Shown: positions 42,737 to 51,663, numbered from the stretch's first letter. The stretch: DNA of 64,000 bases from Neptunicoccus cionae (GCF_002860325.1 NZ_PKOJ01000005.1:62001-126000), one strand, 5' to 3'. Notes: generated by a model from the letters alone, not told the origin. Translations and numbers: made by a program.

Positions 42737-42868
42737 TTCGGGATCCCAAAGTCAAGATAAAATCGGATAGATCTGAAGTTTTTCAAACAAATTGCTTGAT
42801 TTGGGATCCTAAACTATGCCTATCTTGCAACGAGAGTCGACCAATGGAGGATTTCGGGATCCCGAAAT
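42737..42868. promoter_or_regulatory. Three helically phased GntR operators
   Basis: Site 1 TTCGGGATCCCAAA (42737-42750), site 2 TTTGGGATCCTAAA (42800-42813) and site 3 ATTTCGGGATCCCGAAAT (42851-42868, a perfect 18-bp palindrome) share a GGGATCC core with A/T flanks. Their centres are 63 and 53 bp apart, close to 6 and 5 turns of B-DNA, so all three face the same side. This spacing favours cooperative binding or DNA looping by the FCD-GntR next door. Site 3 lies 35 bp before the dctP start; site 1 lies 15 bp before the gntR start. Confidence 0.75.
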
Positions 42869-42903
42869 GCGGTTGGCCTCGGAGATTTTCTTGGGAGAGA
42901 ACA

Positions 42904-43914
42904 ATGGGAATTATACGATTTAGCCTTGCTCTGGCACTTGCAGCCACATTCGGCCTGTCTGCGCAAAATGCATCCGGCGAAGAACTTTCTGTCGCAACGT
43001 TTGTACCGCCACAGCATCACACCAACACAGTAATGTTCAAATGGTTTGGCGAGGAGCTTGAAAAACGTTCCGGCGGTACGCTGACAATGAAATTGTTCCC
43101 TGCAGGGCAGCTTGGTGCCGGTCCGGTCCAACAATACAAGCGTGCGGTCGAAGGTGTGGCGGATATCACATTTGGTGTGTCGGCCTATACGCCGACGCTG
43201 TTCCCCAAAACAATGCTGGCAATACCGCCCGGCAAGGCAGAAAATTCCGCTGAAGCGACCCAGCGTATTCTGTCTGTTTTCGATGAATACCTTGCCGATG
43301 AATATACTGATGTGAAGGTTATAGGCCTGACAACAGCAGCAGGTATCGGCATTGCCGCAACACGGGATGTATCGACGCTGGATGGTATGAAAGGTGCCAA
43401 GATCGTACCTTATGCGGCGCTGACGACCCCGATCATCGAAGCGATGGGCGCGGTTCCGGTGCAGATGCCGGTGACTGAAATGTACACGGGCCTGTCGACG
43501 GGCACGATCGACGGAGCTTATGCCACCTATAACAATATGACGGCACCGTGGAACTTCTGGGATGTGGCTTCGCATTTTGTGACCAACGTTCCCGTGCAGC
43601 ACGCTGTTGTTTTCGTGGTGATGAACCGTGAACGCTACGAGGGGCTGAGCGACGAACACCGGGCGATCATTGACGATCTGGCGGGCGAGGCAGCATCAAT
43701 GAAGCTGGCCGAAAGCTTTGATGGTGCCGATGCTAAGTCACTAAAGATTATGGGTGAAACCACGGGCAAGAACTATGCGTTAGTCGAGGTTAGCGCAGAA
43801 GAACGTGCCAAGATGGATGCGGCTGTAGCGGAAGGTATGAAGGCAATCTATGCCGACTATGCATCACGCGGAATAGCCAACGCCGAAGAAATCTACAACG
43901 CAATCAATAAATAA
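42904..43914 (+). CDS. dctP: TRAP transporter solute-binding protein (DctP family)
   Basis: A 336-residue periplasmic protein. The ATG at 42904 follows GGGAGAG and yields a signal peptide (MGIIRFSLALALAATFGLSA, cleavage near residue 25). Mature N-terminus LSVATFVPPQHHTNTVMFKW is typical of DctP proteins that bind aromatic or bulky carboxylates. TDVKVIGLTTAAGIGIAATR precedes the region where the conserved binding arginine normally sits; here KGAKIVPYAALTTPIIEAMG has Lys-Ile-Val in place of the usual Lys-Ile/Leu-Arg, so carboxylate binding may differ. It opens the long sulfatase operon and is controlled by the triple operator. Confidence 0.92.
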   Translation: MGIIRFSLALALAATFGLSAQNASGEELSVATFVPPQHHTNTVMFKWFGEELEKRSGGTLTMKLFPAGQLGAGPVQQYKRAVEGVADITFGVSAYTPTLFPKTMLAIPPGKAENSAEATQRILSVFDEYLADEYTDVKVIGLTTAAGIGIAATRDVSTLDGMKGAKIVPYAALTTPIIEAMGAVPVQMPVTEMYTGLSTGTIDGAYATYNNMTAPWNFWDVASHFVTNVPVQHAVVFVVMNRERYEGLSDEHRAIIDDLAGEAASMKLAESFDGADAKSLKIMGETTGKNYALVEVSAEERAKMDAAVAEGMKAIYADYASRGIANAEEIYNAINK

Positions 43915-43920
43915 AACCAG

Positions 43921-43946
43921 CATGCCAGGGCAGGTGCCCTGGCATG
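43921..43946 (+). terminator. Intercistronic hairpin between dctP and dctQ
   Basis: CATGCCAGGG (43921-43930) pairs perfectly with CCCTGGCATG (43937-43946) around CAGGTG, 7 bp past the dctP stop; the pairing can extend two more bases into the loop. No U-tract follows. It fits attenuation or 3' protection of the binding-protein message. Confidence 0.75.
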
Positions 43947-43963
43947 TGTCTTGGGGGGATTTG

Positions 43964-44503
43964 ATGCCGAAATCGCAAGAAATACCAAACGTGATTGTTT
44001 TTCTTGATCGCGTGCTGACCTGGGCGTCGCTGGTCTGTGGGGGGGCTACATTGATCTTTATGACTGTATTTTCCGTCTGGAACGTCTTGATTATGCGCAA
44101 GGCCTTTAATGCGCCGATTGTGGGTGCGGAAGACCTGCTCATCCTGTCGCTTGTTGTGATTGTGGCGCTTTCAATCCCGCTTGGCGCGCGCACCGGTGCC
44201 CATATCGAAATTGAAGTTCTGGAAACCAGCATGTCAGCGCGTTTTGCGAAATGGTCGATGATCGTGGTCAAGGTAGTCTGTGCGGTGCTGCTGGCTGTAA
44301 TGGCGCGGCAATTGTGGCATGCCGGACTAAGCGCGGAGCGGTTCGGTGAAACCACCCAACAGCTTTTGATTTCTTACGAGCCATTCTACTATCTGCTGTC
44401 CCTCTCGATGGCGATATACGCTGTGGTCCTTATCCTCGACATCTGGCAGTTGATCCGGTCCGGAAAGGTTGCCGCACTTAAGATCGATGGTGACATGCTA
44501 TGA
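43964..44503 (+). CDS. dctQ: TRAP transporter small permease (DctQ)
   Basis: A 179-residue four-helix DctQ. The ATG at 43964 lies after GGGGGG; an upstream ATG at 43922 would initiate within the hairpin and is rejected. IVGAEDLLILSLVVIVALSI and GARTGAHIEIEVLETSMSAR match the conserved E-D and H-I-E features after helix 2. It overlaps dctM by ATGA and forms the permease with it. Confidence 0.9.
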   Translation: MPKSQEIPNVIVFLDRVLTWASLVCGGATLIFMTVFSVWNVLIMRKAFNAPIVGAEDLLILSLVVIVALSIPLGARTGAHIEIEVLETSMSARFAKWSMIVVKVVCAVLLAVMARQLWHAGLSAERFGETTQQLLISYEPFYYLLSLSMAIYAVVLILDIWQLIRSGKVAALKIDGDML

Positions 44504-45861
44504 TAAGCATGACGCTTTTAGGGATACTTGGGCTGGTAACGCTATTTATTCTGCTGGCGCTGCGGATGCCGGTTGCCCTTTCGATGTTGGGCGTCGGGCT
44601 GGTGGGTACCGTAATCGCAAATGCTAATAAATTCATGGCTGTTGGCATGTCATCCGATCAGGCCTGGGCGCGCGGCTTCAAGATTGCCTATTCCAATCTG
44701 TCCGGCGAAACCTTCGAGGCAGCTTCAAATTTTAACCTGCTGGTCATTCCGATGTTTGTGCTGATGGGCACGCTTGCCGGAGTTTCGGGAATGTCCAACG
44801 ATCTGTTTTCTATGGCGTATCGCTGGATGGGTCATTTGCGTGGGGGTCTGGCCTCTGCAACGATTGCTGCGTGCGCGGGGTTTGCTGCGCTTTCCGGATC
44901 CTCACTGGCCTCGGCCGTTACAATGGGCCGTGTCGCACTGCCCGAAATGAAAAGATACAAATACTCCGACAGTCTTGCGACGGGATCGGTGGCTGCCGGT
45001 GGCACGCTCGGCTTTCTTATCCCACCGTCAGGCGGCATGATCATCTATGCTGTTTTGACCGAGCAATCTATCGGGCGGCTGTTTATGGCCGGGGTGTTTC
45101 CGGGCATTATTCTGACGCTGCTGTTCATCGGGTCGATTTACTTTGTGGTTCTGCGCAACCCCGATGCGGGCCCCCGAGGTGAACGATCCGCCTGGCCTGA
45201 ACGCAAGGAATCCCTTGTCCGTGCTGCCCCGATTTTAGGCGTTGTGGTTCTGACAATCGGTGGCATGTACACAGGGTTTTTCACCCCTGTCGAGGCTTCC
45301 GGTGTCGGTGCTTTCTTTACCTTCGTGATTGCCGCTTGGCGTCGTAGCCTGAACTTCGAGGCAAGCAAGACAGTCATCCTGCAAACGATGAACGCCACGG
45401 CAACGGTGTTTCTGATTATCATCGGTGCCTTCGTCTTTATTCCATTTATGTCGATGACCGAGGTTCCTGCAAATCTGGTGATTTTGCTGACATCACTACC
45501 TATCGGGGATCTAGGCGTTCTGCTGATTATCATCCTTGTCTACATCTTCCTTGGTATGTTTCTGGAATCGATGGCGATGCTGGTGCTGACTATTCCGGTT
45601 GTGATCCCCATCGCCATTGGCCTTGACTGGGATCTGATCTGGTTCGGCATCATCGTTGTGATCGTGCTTGAGATGGGGATGATCAGCCCGCCCGTCGGTA
45701 TCAACGTTTTCATCGTAAAATCCATCGCGCCGGATGTTCCTATGGGCAAGATCTTTCGCGGCATCTGGCCTTTCTGGTTCTCAATGGCGCTGATGATCGC
45801 CCTCATTATCATTTTTCCGCAAATCGCCCTGTTCCTCCCCGAAACTCTAGTCGGCGGATAG
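44500..45861 (+). CDS. dctM: TRAP transporter large permease (DctM)
   Basis: A 453-residue DctM with about 12 membrane segments and the loops FAALSGSSLASAVTMGRVAL, GGTLGFLIPPSGGMIIYAVL and GMISPPVGINVFIVKSIAPD. A somewhat longer second loop (ANANKFMAVGMSSDQAWARG) near residue 40 is a variation on shorter DctM proteins. It follows dctQ with a 4-base overlap and precedes the aldehyde dehydrogenase by 15 bp, so transport and catabolism are co-transcribed. Confidence 0.94.
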   Translation: MISMTLLGILGLVTLFILLALRMPVALSMLGVGLVGTVIANANKFMAVGMSSDQAWARGFKIAYSNLSGETFEAASNFNLLVIPMFVLMGTLAGVSGMSNDLFSMAYRWMGHLRGGLASATIAACAGFAALSGSSLASAVTMGRVALPEMKRYKYSDSLATGSVAAGGTLGFLIPPSGGMIIYAVLTEQSIGRLFMAGVFPGIILTLLFIGSIYFVVLRNPDAGPRGERSAWPERKESLVRAAPILGVVVLTIGGMYTGFFTPVEASGVGAFFTFVIAAWRRSLNFEASKTVILQTMNATATVFLIIIGAFVFIPFMSMTEVPANLVILLTSLPIGDLGVLLIIILVYIFLGMFLESMAMLVLTIPVVIPIAIGLDWDLIWFGIIVVIVLEMGMISPPVGINVFIVKSIAPDVPMGKIFRGIWPFWFSMALMIALIIIFPQIALFLPETLVGG

Positions 45862-45876
45862 CCAAGGAGACGCTCT

Positions 45877-47316
45877 ATGACCGTACAATCAGATATCAAA
45901 ACCTTGCAGCATTTTATCAACGGCCAGTGGACCGATGCCAGTGACGGAGAAACCTTTGAGGTTCTTAATCCGCTAGACGACAGTCTTTATGCCTATGGTG
46001 CCAAGGGCAGCCGGGATGACATGCAGGCAGCTGTAGCCGCTGCCAAAGCAGCGTTTCGCGAGTATAAGGAAACCACACCGACGCAGCGCGAACGCTGGTT
46101 GCTGCGCGTGGCCGAGTTGATGGAAGAGCGCCAGAAAGAATTGATCGATTGTTTGATCGATGAAATCGGATCGCCGATCCAGAAGGCGATGTTCGAGTTC
46201 ACCAAAGGCCTGACGATGATCCGTGCCGCTGCAGGCATGTGCCGCAACGTGCGCGGCGAGACGATCCCGTCTGATGCGCCGGGCAAGTTTTCGATGTCGA
46301 TCCGAGAACCTTTGGGGGTGGTTGCTGTCATCACGCCGTTTAATGTGCCGCTGATCAAGACGACACGGCTCGTTGCGAATGCGCTGGCGGTCGGGAATAC
46401 AGTGGTGCATCTGCCTTCGGAAATGGCGCCTCATTTGACGTTGATTTTTGCCGAAATTATCGCAAAAGCAGGTTTTCCCGATGGTACGTATAACGTTGTG
46501 ACGGGATTGGGACACGAGATCGGCGACGATCTGACCGGTCACAAAGACGTGGACTTTGTAACGTTTACAGGCTCTTCGGTTGTGGGCCAGCACATCAACG
46601 AGATCTGCGCTCGGAACAAAACGCCGGCAACGCTTGAATTAGGGGGCAAAAGCCCGACCCTGATCATGGCAGATGCAGATCTTGAGAAGACAATGCCGTT
46701 GGTTGCGCGTTCGATCTTTATGTTCGGGGGTCAGGCGTGTATCGGGTCCAGCCGCTTTTACGTCGAACGCCCTATCTTTGACGAGTTCGTCAAACGGTTT
46801 TCGATGATCGCCGGTAAAGTCGGGATGGGTGATTTGCGTGATCCGAACACAGTCATCGCGCCAATCATTTCGGACAGGCAGCGCCAGCGGGTCAAAGATC
46901 ATATCGCCGACGCAGTTGCCAAAGGGGCAACCGTTGCCGCAGGGGGCGCGTTTGTCGGCAACCGGTGCCAGCCGACTTTGCTGACAGGCGTTACCGAAGA
47001 AATGACGGTTTGCCGTGCTGAAACTTTTGGCCCCGTCACTTCGATCTATCCGATCGACAGCTACGAAGAAGGTTTGGCAAAGGCCAACGACACTGAATAC
47101 GGGTTGTCCTCGGCAATCTTTACCAAAGACATCGACCGCGCGTTTCACTTTGCCCGCAATATTGGCGCAGGCATGTGCCACATCAACGGGCCGACCATCC
47201 ACGACGAAGCCCATGTGCCCTTCGGAGGCAATGGTGAAAGCGGTGTCGGACGTGAAGGCACAGACGCGGATATGGAAGCTATGACAGAACTTAAATGGGT
47301 AACGGTGCAGCTATGA
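45877..47316 (+). CDS. NAD(P)-dependent aldehyde dehydrogenase
   Basis: A 479-residue aldehyde dehydrogenase of normal length. Catalytic Cys288 lies in FMFGGQACIGSSR and the general base Glu254 in LELGGKSP; Asn156 of ITPFNVPLI stabilises the oxyanion. One oddity: the cofactor motif usually ending in Lys-Pro-Ser-Glu reads VVHLPSE (about 177-183), so the ribose/phosphate-binding lysine is replaced by leucine. The overall pattern resembles vanillin/benzaldehyde-type dehydrogenases. It overlaps the GST gene by ATGA. With the SDR downstream it could carry an alcohol to a carboxylic acid. Aromatic substrate preference is inferred. Confidence 0.92.
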   Translation: MTVQSDIKTLQHFINGQWTDASDGETFEVLNPLDDSLYAYGAKGSRDDMQAAVAAAKAAFREYKETTPTQRERWLLRVAELMEERQKELIDCLIDEIGSPIQKAMFEFTKGLTMIRAAAGMCRNVRGETIPSDAPGKFSMSIREPLGVVAVITPFNVPLIKTTRLVANALAVGNTVVHLPSEMAPHLTLIFAEIIAKAGFPDGTYNVVTGLGHEIGDDLTGHKDVDFVTFTGSSVVGQHINEICARNKTPATLELGGKSPTLIMADADLEKTMPLVARSIFMFGGQACIGSSRFYVERPIFDEFVKRFSMIAGKVGMGDLRDPNTVIAPIISDRQRQRVKDHIADAVAKGATVAAGGAFVGNRCQPTLLTGVTEEMTVCRAETFGPVTSIYPIDSYEEGLAKANDTEYGLSSAIFTKDIDRAFHFARNIGAGMCHINGPTIHDEAHVPFGGNGESGVGREGTDADMEAMTELKWVTVQL

Positions 47317-48134
47317 CGTTCACACTTTATCATCACGGATCATCCGTCTGTGCCGCCAAGGTGCGGTTTGCCTTGGCGCAAAAAGGGATCAAATGGGACG
47401 GTGTTTATATCGACATTCTCGCGGGCGAGCAGTTTGCGCCTGAATATCTGAAGCTGAATGCAAAAGGGGTTGTGCCAACGTTGGTGCACGACGATCTGGT
47501 GATCCCTGACAGTACGGTGATCATAGAATACCTTGATCAGATAGAGCCTAAAACAAGCGTGCATCCGAAGGATCCTTGGGGACGTGCGCAAGCACGCTAC
47601 TGGACCAAAGCCGTTGACGAAGATTTGCACCCAGCCTGCGGCGCAGTGACGTTTGTTTGCTCTCACCGCCATACTGTGTTGAAGAAACTGGGTGAGGAGG
47701 GTGTTAAGAAGTTTCTTGCCTCTACCCCTTCCATGTCTGTGACCTCGGATTGGAAAAGCCAGAAGGACGGCTTCACGCGGTTCGGTTTTGACGCGCCGGG
47801 TGCCGCAGAGAAGGTTATGTTGTATGATAAATACCTTCATAAAATGGAAGACGCACTTAGTGGTGGTGATGACTGGTTGGTCGCCAACAGCTTTTCCATC
47901 GCAGACATATCGCTGACGCCCTACGTCAATCGTCTTGCGATGATGTCGATGCGCGGCATGTGGGAAAACGGGCGCCTGCCCAACGTCGAAAAATGGTTCG
48001 CACGGATCGAAGCACATCCGCATTTTAAGACGTGTTTTCTGGATTGGGTTCCTGAAGACCTGACCAACGACCTGCGCGAGAACGGCGCCAAAAGCTGGCC
48101 CGAAGTCGCTAAAATTCTGGAAATTGAAATCTGA
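47313..48134 (+). CDS. Glutathione S-transferase, dehalogenase/beta-etherase-like subgroup
   Basis: A 273-residue soluble GST. The thioredoxin-like N-terminal domain reads MTFTLYHHGSSVCAAKVRFA, with Ser10, Ser11 and Cys13 at the active-site turn, then LNAKGVVPTLVHDD and the glutathione gamma-glutamyl site PDSTVIIEYLD. The S-x-C-x2-K-x-R turn recalls bacterial GSTs that use a cysteine, such as tetrachlorohydroquinone dehalogenase PcpC, and the length is nearer to LigE/LigF beta-etherases. Both are glutathione-dependent aromatic catabolic enzymes. It overlaps the ALDH stop by 4 bases. A reductive dehalogenation or ether cleavage role is plausible but not proven. Confidence 0.88.
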   Translation: MTFTLYHHGSSVCAAKVRFALAQKGIKWDGVYIDILAGEQFAPEYLKLNAKGVVPTLVHDDLVIPDSTVIIEYLDQIEPKTSVHPKDPWGRAQARYWTKAVDEDLHPACGAVTFVCSHRHTVLKKLGEEGVKKFLASTPSMSVTSDWKSQKDGFTRFGFDAPGAAEKVMLYDKYLHKMEDALSGGDDWLVANSFSIADISLTPYVNRLAMMSMRGMWENGRLPNVEKWFARIEAHPHFKTCFLDWVPEDLTNDLRENGAKSWPEVAKILEIEI

Positions 48135-48149
48135 AACTGGGAGGACATC

Positions 48150-48902
48150 ATGGGCCGTCTTGAAGGTAAAACAGCAATTATTACCGGTGCCGCGCAAGGT
48201 ATCGGGGCGCTTATGGCCAAGGCGATGGCACAAGAGGGCGCGCAGGTACTGGTGACGGACGTGCAGGATACCGCAAAAGCGGTAGAGGCTATCGTAAGTG
48301 GCGGTGGCAAAGCGCAAGGCATGAAGGTCGATGTGACAAACAACGACGACCTTGCAGCGATGGTTGAAACCGCTACCAGCATGGGCGGCATTGATATTAT
48401 GGTGAACAACGCGTCGATTTTTGCGACGCTAACACCCAAGCCGTTCTTCGAAATAAGCGACGAAGAGTTTGATACCATCATGCGCGTCAACGCACGGGGG
48501 ATCCATCAGGTCATGCGGGCGATCGTGCCTACGATGATCAAAGCAGGTGGCGGTAAAGTTGTGAATATCGCTTCGGGTACGTTCTATTACGGCCCTCCGG
48601 GTCTTTCGCACTACACCGCATCCAAAGGCGCGGTCATTGCGTTGACCCGCTGCCACGGGCGTGAACTGGGCGACAAGAACATTCAGGTGAATGCGATCGC
48701 TCCGGGGCTGACGGAAAGCGAAGGCATTGCAAACAATTCCGGTTTTGACATGGCACGCGCGCCAACGGTTGCATCACGTTCGATCAAGCGTGAAATGCTG
48801 CCCGAAGACCTGTTGGGTACATTGCTATATCTTACGTCGTCCGACAGCAATTTCGTTACGGGTCAGACGCTGAATGTCGACGGTGGCAAAGTCAACATTT
48901 GA
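48150..48902 (+). CDS. SDR family oxidoreductase
   Basis: A 250-residue classical SDR. Cofactor motif TGAAQGIG at 13-20, NNAS near 87, catalytic Ser in VVNIASGTFYYG, and Tyr/Lys in HYTASKGA; the C-terminus QTLNVDGGKVNI is standard. Asp after beta-2 (VLVTDVQDT) suggests NAD rather than NADP. It follows the GST by 15 bp with GGGAGG in the gap and precedes the sulfatase by 19 bp. It likely acts as an alcohol dehydrogenase feeding the aldehyde dehydrogenase of the same operon. Confidence 0.92.
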   Translation: MGRLEGKTAIITGAAQGIGALMAKAMAQEGAQVLVTDVQDTAKAVEAIVSGGGKAQGMKVDVTNNDDLAAMVETATSMGGIDIMVNNASIFATLTPKPFFEISDEEFDTIMRVNARGIHQVMRAIVPTMIKAGGGKVVNIASGTFYYGPPGLSHYTASKGAVIALTRCHGRELGDKNIQVNAIAPGLTESEGIANNSGFDMARAPTVASRSIKREMLPEDLLGTLLYLTSSDSNFVTGQTLNVDGGKVNI

Positions 48903-48921
48903 TCGGGTAGGGGACTGCAAG

Positions 48922-50559
48922 ATGGCAAGTAATCGCAACATACTTTTTATCATGTGTGACCAACTGCGTTGGGATTACCTGTCCTGCGCGGGGCATAAGA
49001 CACTGCATACGCCAAACATCGACGCGTTGGCTGCGCGGGGTGTGCGGTTTGAGAACGCCTATGTACAGTCCCCTATTTGCGGCCCCAGCCGGATGAGCAC
49101 TTACACCGGTAAGTATATGTCCTCCCACGGGGCCACGGCAAATTTTGTACCGCTACGGGTCGGTCAGCGTAATATCGGCGACCACCTGAAACCACTGGGA
49201 GTGCGGCCAGTTCTTGTGGGTAAAACCCATATGAAAGCCGACACTGAAGGCATGCAGCGCTTGGGCGTCGATCCCGATAGCATGATCGGCGTGCATCATC
49301 GCGAGATCGGCTTTGAACCCTTTGAACGGGATGATGGTATCTTTCCGGACAAGATCGTCGAAAAGATCGGCCAGCCGAAGTACCATGATTACTTGCGCAA
49401 GAAAGGCTATGAGGGTGGCAATCCCTGGCATTGGGCGGCAAATTCAGTTGAAACCAGGGACGGGATGCGTTCGGGGTTTTATAACGACATCGCAGACCAA
49501 CCTGCAGCTGTTGCAGAAGAGGACAGCGAAACGCCCTATATGACCCGCCGTGCAATGGAGTTCATGGCACAAGACGATGGCGGAGCGCCATGGCTTTTGC
49601 ATCTTTCCTACATTAAGCCCCATTGGCCCTATATTGCACCTGCACCCTACAACAGCATGTATTCAGCGGAAGATGTGCAAGAGACCGTGCGCTCCGAAGC
49701 GGAGTTGAAGGACACCAATCCGCTAATGAAGAAATTCATGGACCGGATCGCGGGGGAAACCTTTCGCCGCGATGAGGCCATCCGGAAGATCATACCGACC
49801 TATATGGGTTTGATTAAACAGATCGACGATCAATTGGGCGTACTCTTTGAATTTATGAAAGAGCGCGGATTGTTGGAGACCACGACAATTGTCCTGACCG
49901 CCGATCACGGCGACTATCTGGGGGACCATTGGATGGGGGACAAGGACTATTTCCACGATCCATCCGTTAAGGTGCCGTTGATCATTGCGGATCCTTCGCC
50001 CGAAATGGACGCAACACGGGGCAGCGTTTCGCAGGCACTTGTCCAGTCCATCGACTTGCTGCCGACGTTCATCGAGCACTTTGGTGCAGTTCCGCCTGCG
50101 CACCATCTTGATGGCACTTCCTTGCGTCCGCTGATGACAGGTGAAGCGCAGACTGTGAATGACTTTGTTATCAGCGAGTACGATTACCACCAGCAGAATT
50201 TCGCACCCGAAACGAAACGTGGCCCGCGCGATTGCCGCATTTACATGGTCGTCACCGAAGACTGGAAATATATCCATGCGCCGGGTTTCGAGCCTGTACT
50301 GTTTAATCGCAAAACCGATCCGCAGGAGTTTACGGATCTTGGTCGTTCCGCGGCTCATGCAGAGGTACGGGCCAAACTGCACGGGATATTGGCCGATTGG
50401 GCGCTGCAATACCGTCAACGGGAAACCTACGATGATGAAACAGCCGCGCGCTTTACAGCTTTCGAAGAAAAAGCTGGCGTTCTGATCGGCTACTGGGACG
50501 AGGACGATCTGATTGATCCGGCCAACGCGATGGATCAGTCAAAACAACCGAAACTGTAA
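48922..50559 (+). CDS. Type I sulfatase (formylglycine-dependent; alkaline phosphatase superfamily)
   Basis: A 545-residue sulfatase. Cys53 in SPICGPSRMSTYTGKYMSSH is in the C-x-P-S-R motif, so it should be converted to formylglycine; Asp13 and later ADHGDYLGDHWMGDK (metal and catalytic His/Lys) complete the site. The start at 48922 has AGGGGA and gives MASNRNILFIMCDQLRWDYL; Cys12 replaces the first of the usual two aspartates (DDQ), which occurs in phosphonate monoester hydrolase/choline-sulfatase-like members. No signal peptide, so it acts in the cytoplasm on imported substrate. The gene lies between the catabolic SDR and a second TRAP system in one operon. Sulfate-ester cleavage is likely; phosphonate or phosphate monoesters are the alternative. 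Confidence 0.9.
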   Translation: MASNRNILFIMCDQLRWDYLSCAGHKTLHTPNIDALAARGVRFENAYVQSPICGPSRMSTYTGKYMSSHGATANFVPLRVGQRNIGDHLKPLGVRPVLVGKTHMKADTEGMQRLGVDPDSMIGVHHREIGFEPFERDDGIFPDKIVEKIGQPKYHDYLRKKGYEGGNPWHWAANSVETRDGMRSGFYNDIADQPAAVAEEDSETPYMTRRAMEFMAQDDGGAPWLLHLSYIKPHWPYIAPAPYNSMYSAEDVQETVRSEAELKDTNPLMKKFMDRIAGETFRRDEAIRKIIPTYMGLIKQIDDQLGVLFEFMKERGLLETTTIVLTADHGDYLGDHWMGDKDYFHDPSVKVPLIIADPSPEMDATRGSVSQALVQSIDLLPTFIEHFGAVPPAHHLDGTSLRPLMTGEAQTVNDFVISEYDYHQQNFAPETKRGPRDCRIYMVVTEDWKYIHAPGFEPVLFNRKTDPQEFTDLGRSAAHAEVRAKLHGILADWALQYRQRETYDDETAARFTAFEEKAGVLIGYWDEDDLIDPANAMDQSKQPKL

Positions 50560-50584
50560 AATCATAAACTTCTGGGAGGAAACT

Positions 50585-51628
50585 ATGAAATTAAAGCATC
50601 TTATGGCAACCGCGCTTGGCTCATTTCTGGCGTTCGGGAACATTGCGTCTGCTGAAACCGTCATTAACTACAACAACTTTCTGCCACCTACGCATTTTAC
50701 TTGGGATGTAATGCGCGAGTGGGCTGCACAGGTTGAGGAAAAATCGGAAGGCCGGCTGAAGATTGCGTTCACTGCAAAATCCGTGGCGCCACCGCCCAAG
50801 ATTTTGGATGCCGTGCGCAAGGGGGCGGCTGACGCGGGTTTTATGGCCAATGTGTTCGCGCAAAAACAGGCACCGGGCACAGGATTTTCCATGCAGCCCT
50901 GGGTCCATCGGGGCGATGCTGAAGCGGCCGGTGTTGCGGCTTGGGAAGTGTATACCAAATACTTCAAGGAGCATGACAGCTGGAAAGGCGTCGAATTGTT
51001 GGGGCTGTTCCATTTCGCAGCTTCAAACCTCTGTTCTGTTGATGGCGCACCGCTTGAAACTGTAGATGACTTGAAGGCACGTAAAATCTGGGCGCTGCCC
51101 GGGACAACCGCAAATCTTATGAAAGAACTGGGGGTTTCCGTATCTTCAGGACCTGCCGTGCAAATTCAGGAGTTGGTATCGCGTAATGTCGTGGATGCCT
51201 ATGGTGGCCTGACCTACGATTCACTCGATAAATTCGGTGCAGGTCCTTACACAAAATACTGCATAGAATTTGAAACCGCGCCAACCAGTACGAATTTTTC
51301 GCACTTCATATCTTCGAAAGTCTGGAAGAGGTTGAGCGAAGCAGACCAGCAGGTGTTGCGGGATCTTTCCGGCGCACATCTGGCACGTATGATTGGCAGA
51401 GCGATCAATGAAGCTCAGGCGAAATCACTCAAAAAGCTCGAAGCAGAAGGTCTTAAGGTGGTGGATGTCCCTGCGGGCTTGCTCGCTGGTCTTGAAGGCG
51501 CGTCGGTGGCCGTTATCGAACAGTGGAAAGCATCGGTTGCGGACTACGGTGTTGATGCGGATGCAGCCCTTGCAGAGGTCCGCGCGCGGACCAAGGAATT
51601 GACCGAAGAATACGCAAAATCCAACTGA
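50585..51628 (+). CDS. dctP: TRAP transporter solute-binding protein (DctP family)
   Basis: A 347-residue periplasmic binding protein with signal peptide ending near NIASA-ET (residue 23). Mature start VINYNNFLPPTHFTWDVMRE and KARKIWALPGTTANLMKELG differ from classic C4-dicarboxylate DctP, with tryptophan where the usual binding arginine stands. VQIQELVSRNVVDAYGGLTY follows. It is a clear paralog of the binding protein at 62 kb, sharing SV(A/S)PPP and KIWALPGT/RIWALPGT motifs. GGGAGG precedes the ATG. Encoded directly after the sulfatase, so it may import the sulfated compound or a relative. Confidence 0.92.
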   Translation: MKLKHLMATALGSFLAFGNIASAETVINYNNFLPPTHFTWDVMREWAAQVEEKSEGRLKIAFTAKSVAPPPKILDAVRKGAADAGFMANVFAQKQAPGTGFSMQPWVHRGDAEAAGVAAWEVYTKYFKEHDSWKGVELLGLFHFAASNLCSVDGAPLETVDDLKARKIWALPGTTANLMKELGVSVSSGPAVQIQELVSRNVVDAYGGLTYDSLDKFGAGPYTKYCIEFETAPTSTNFSHFISSKVWKRLSEADQQVLRDLSGAHLARMIGRAINEAQAKSLKKLEAEGLKVVDVPAGLLAGLEGASVAVIEQWKASVADYGVDADAALAEVRARTKELTEEYAKSN

Positions 51629-51641
51629 TACAAAACGAAGT

Positions 51642-51663
51642 CTGGCCGGCCTTGTCCGGCCAG
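51642..51663 (+). terminator. Intercistronic hairpin between dctP and dctQ
   Basis: CTGGCCGG (51642-51649) pairs perfectly with CCGGCCAG (51656-51663) around CCTTGT, 13 bp past the dctP stop. It is followed by TTCACCCCTTT, a weak U-containing stretch. Same role as the other post-binding-protein hairpins is inferred. Confidence 0.74.

Noticed and set aside
42737-42868. GGGATCC repeats as a CRISPR-like or mobile repeat array
   Set aside because: Only three short, individually palindromic copies with unequal spacers in a divergent promoter; operator sites explain them better.
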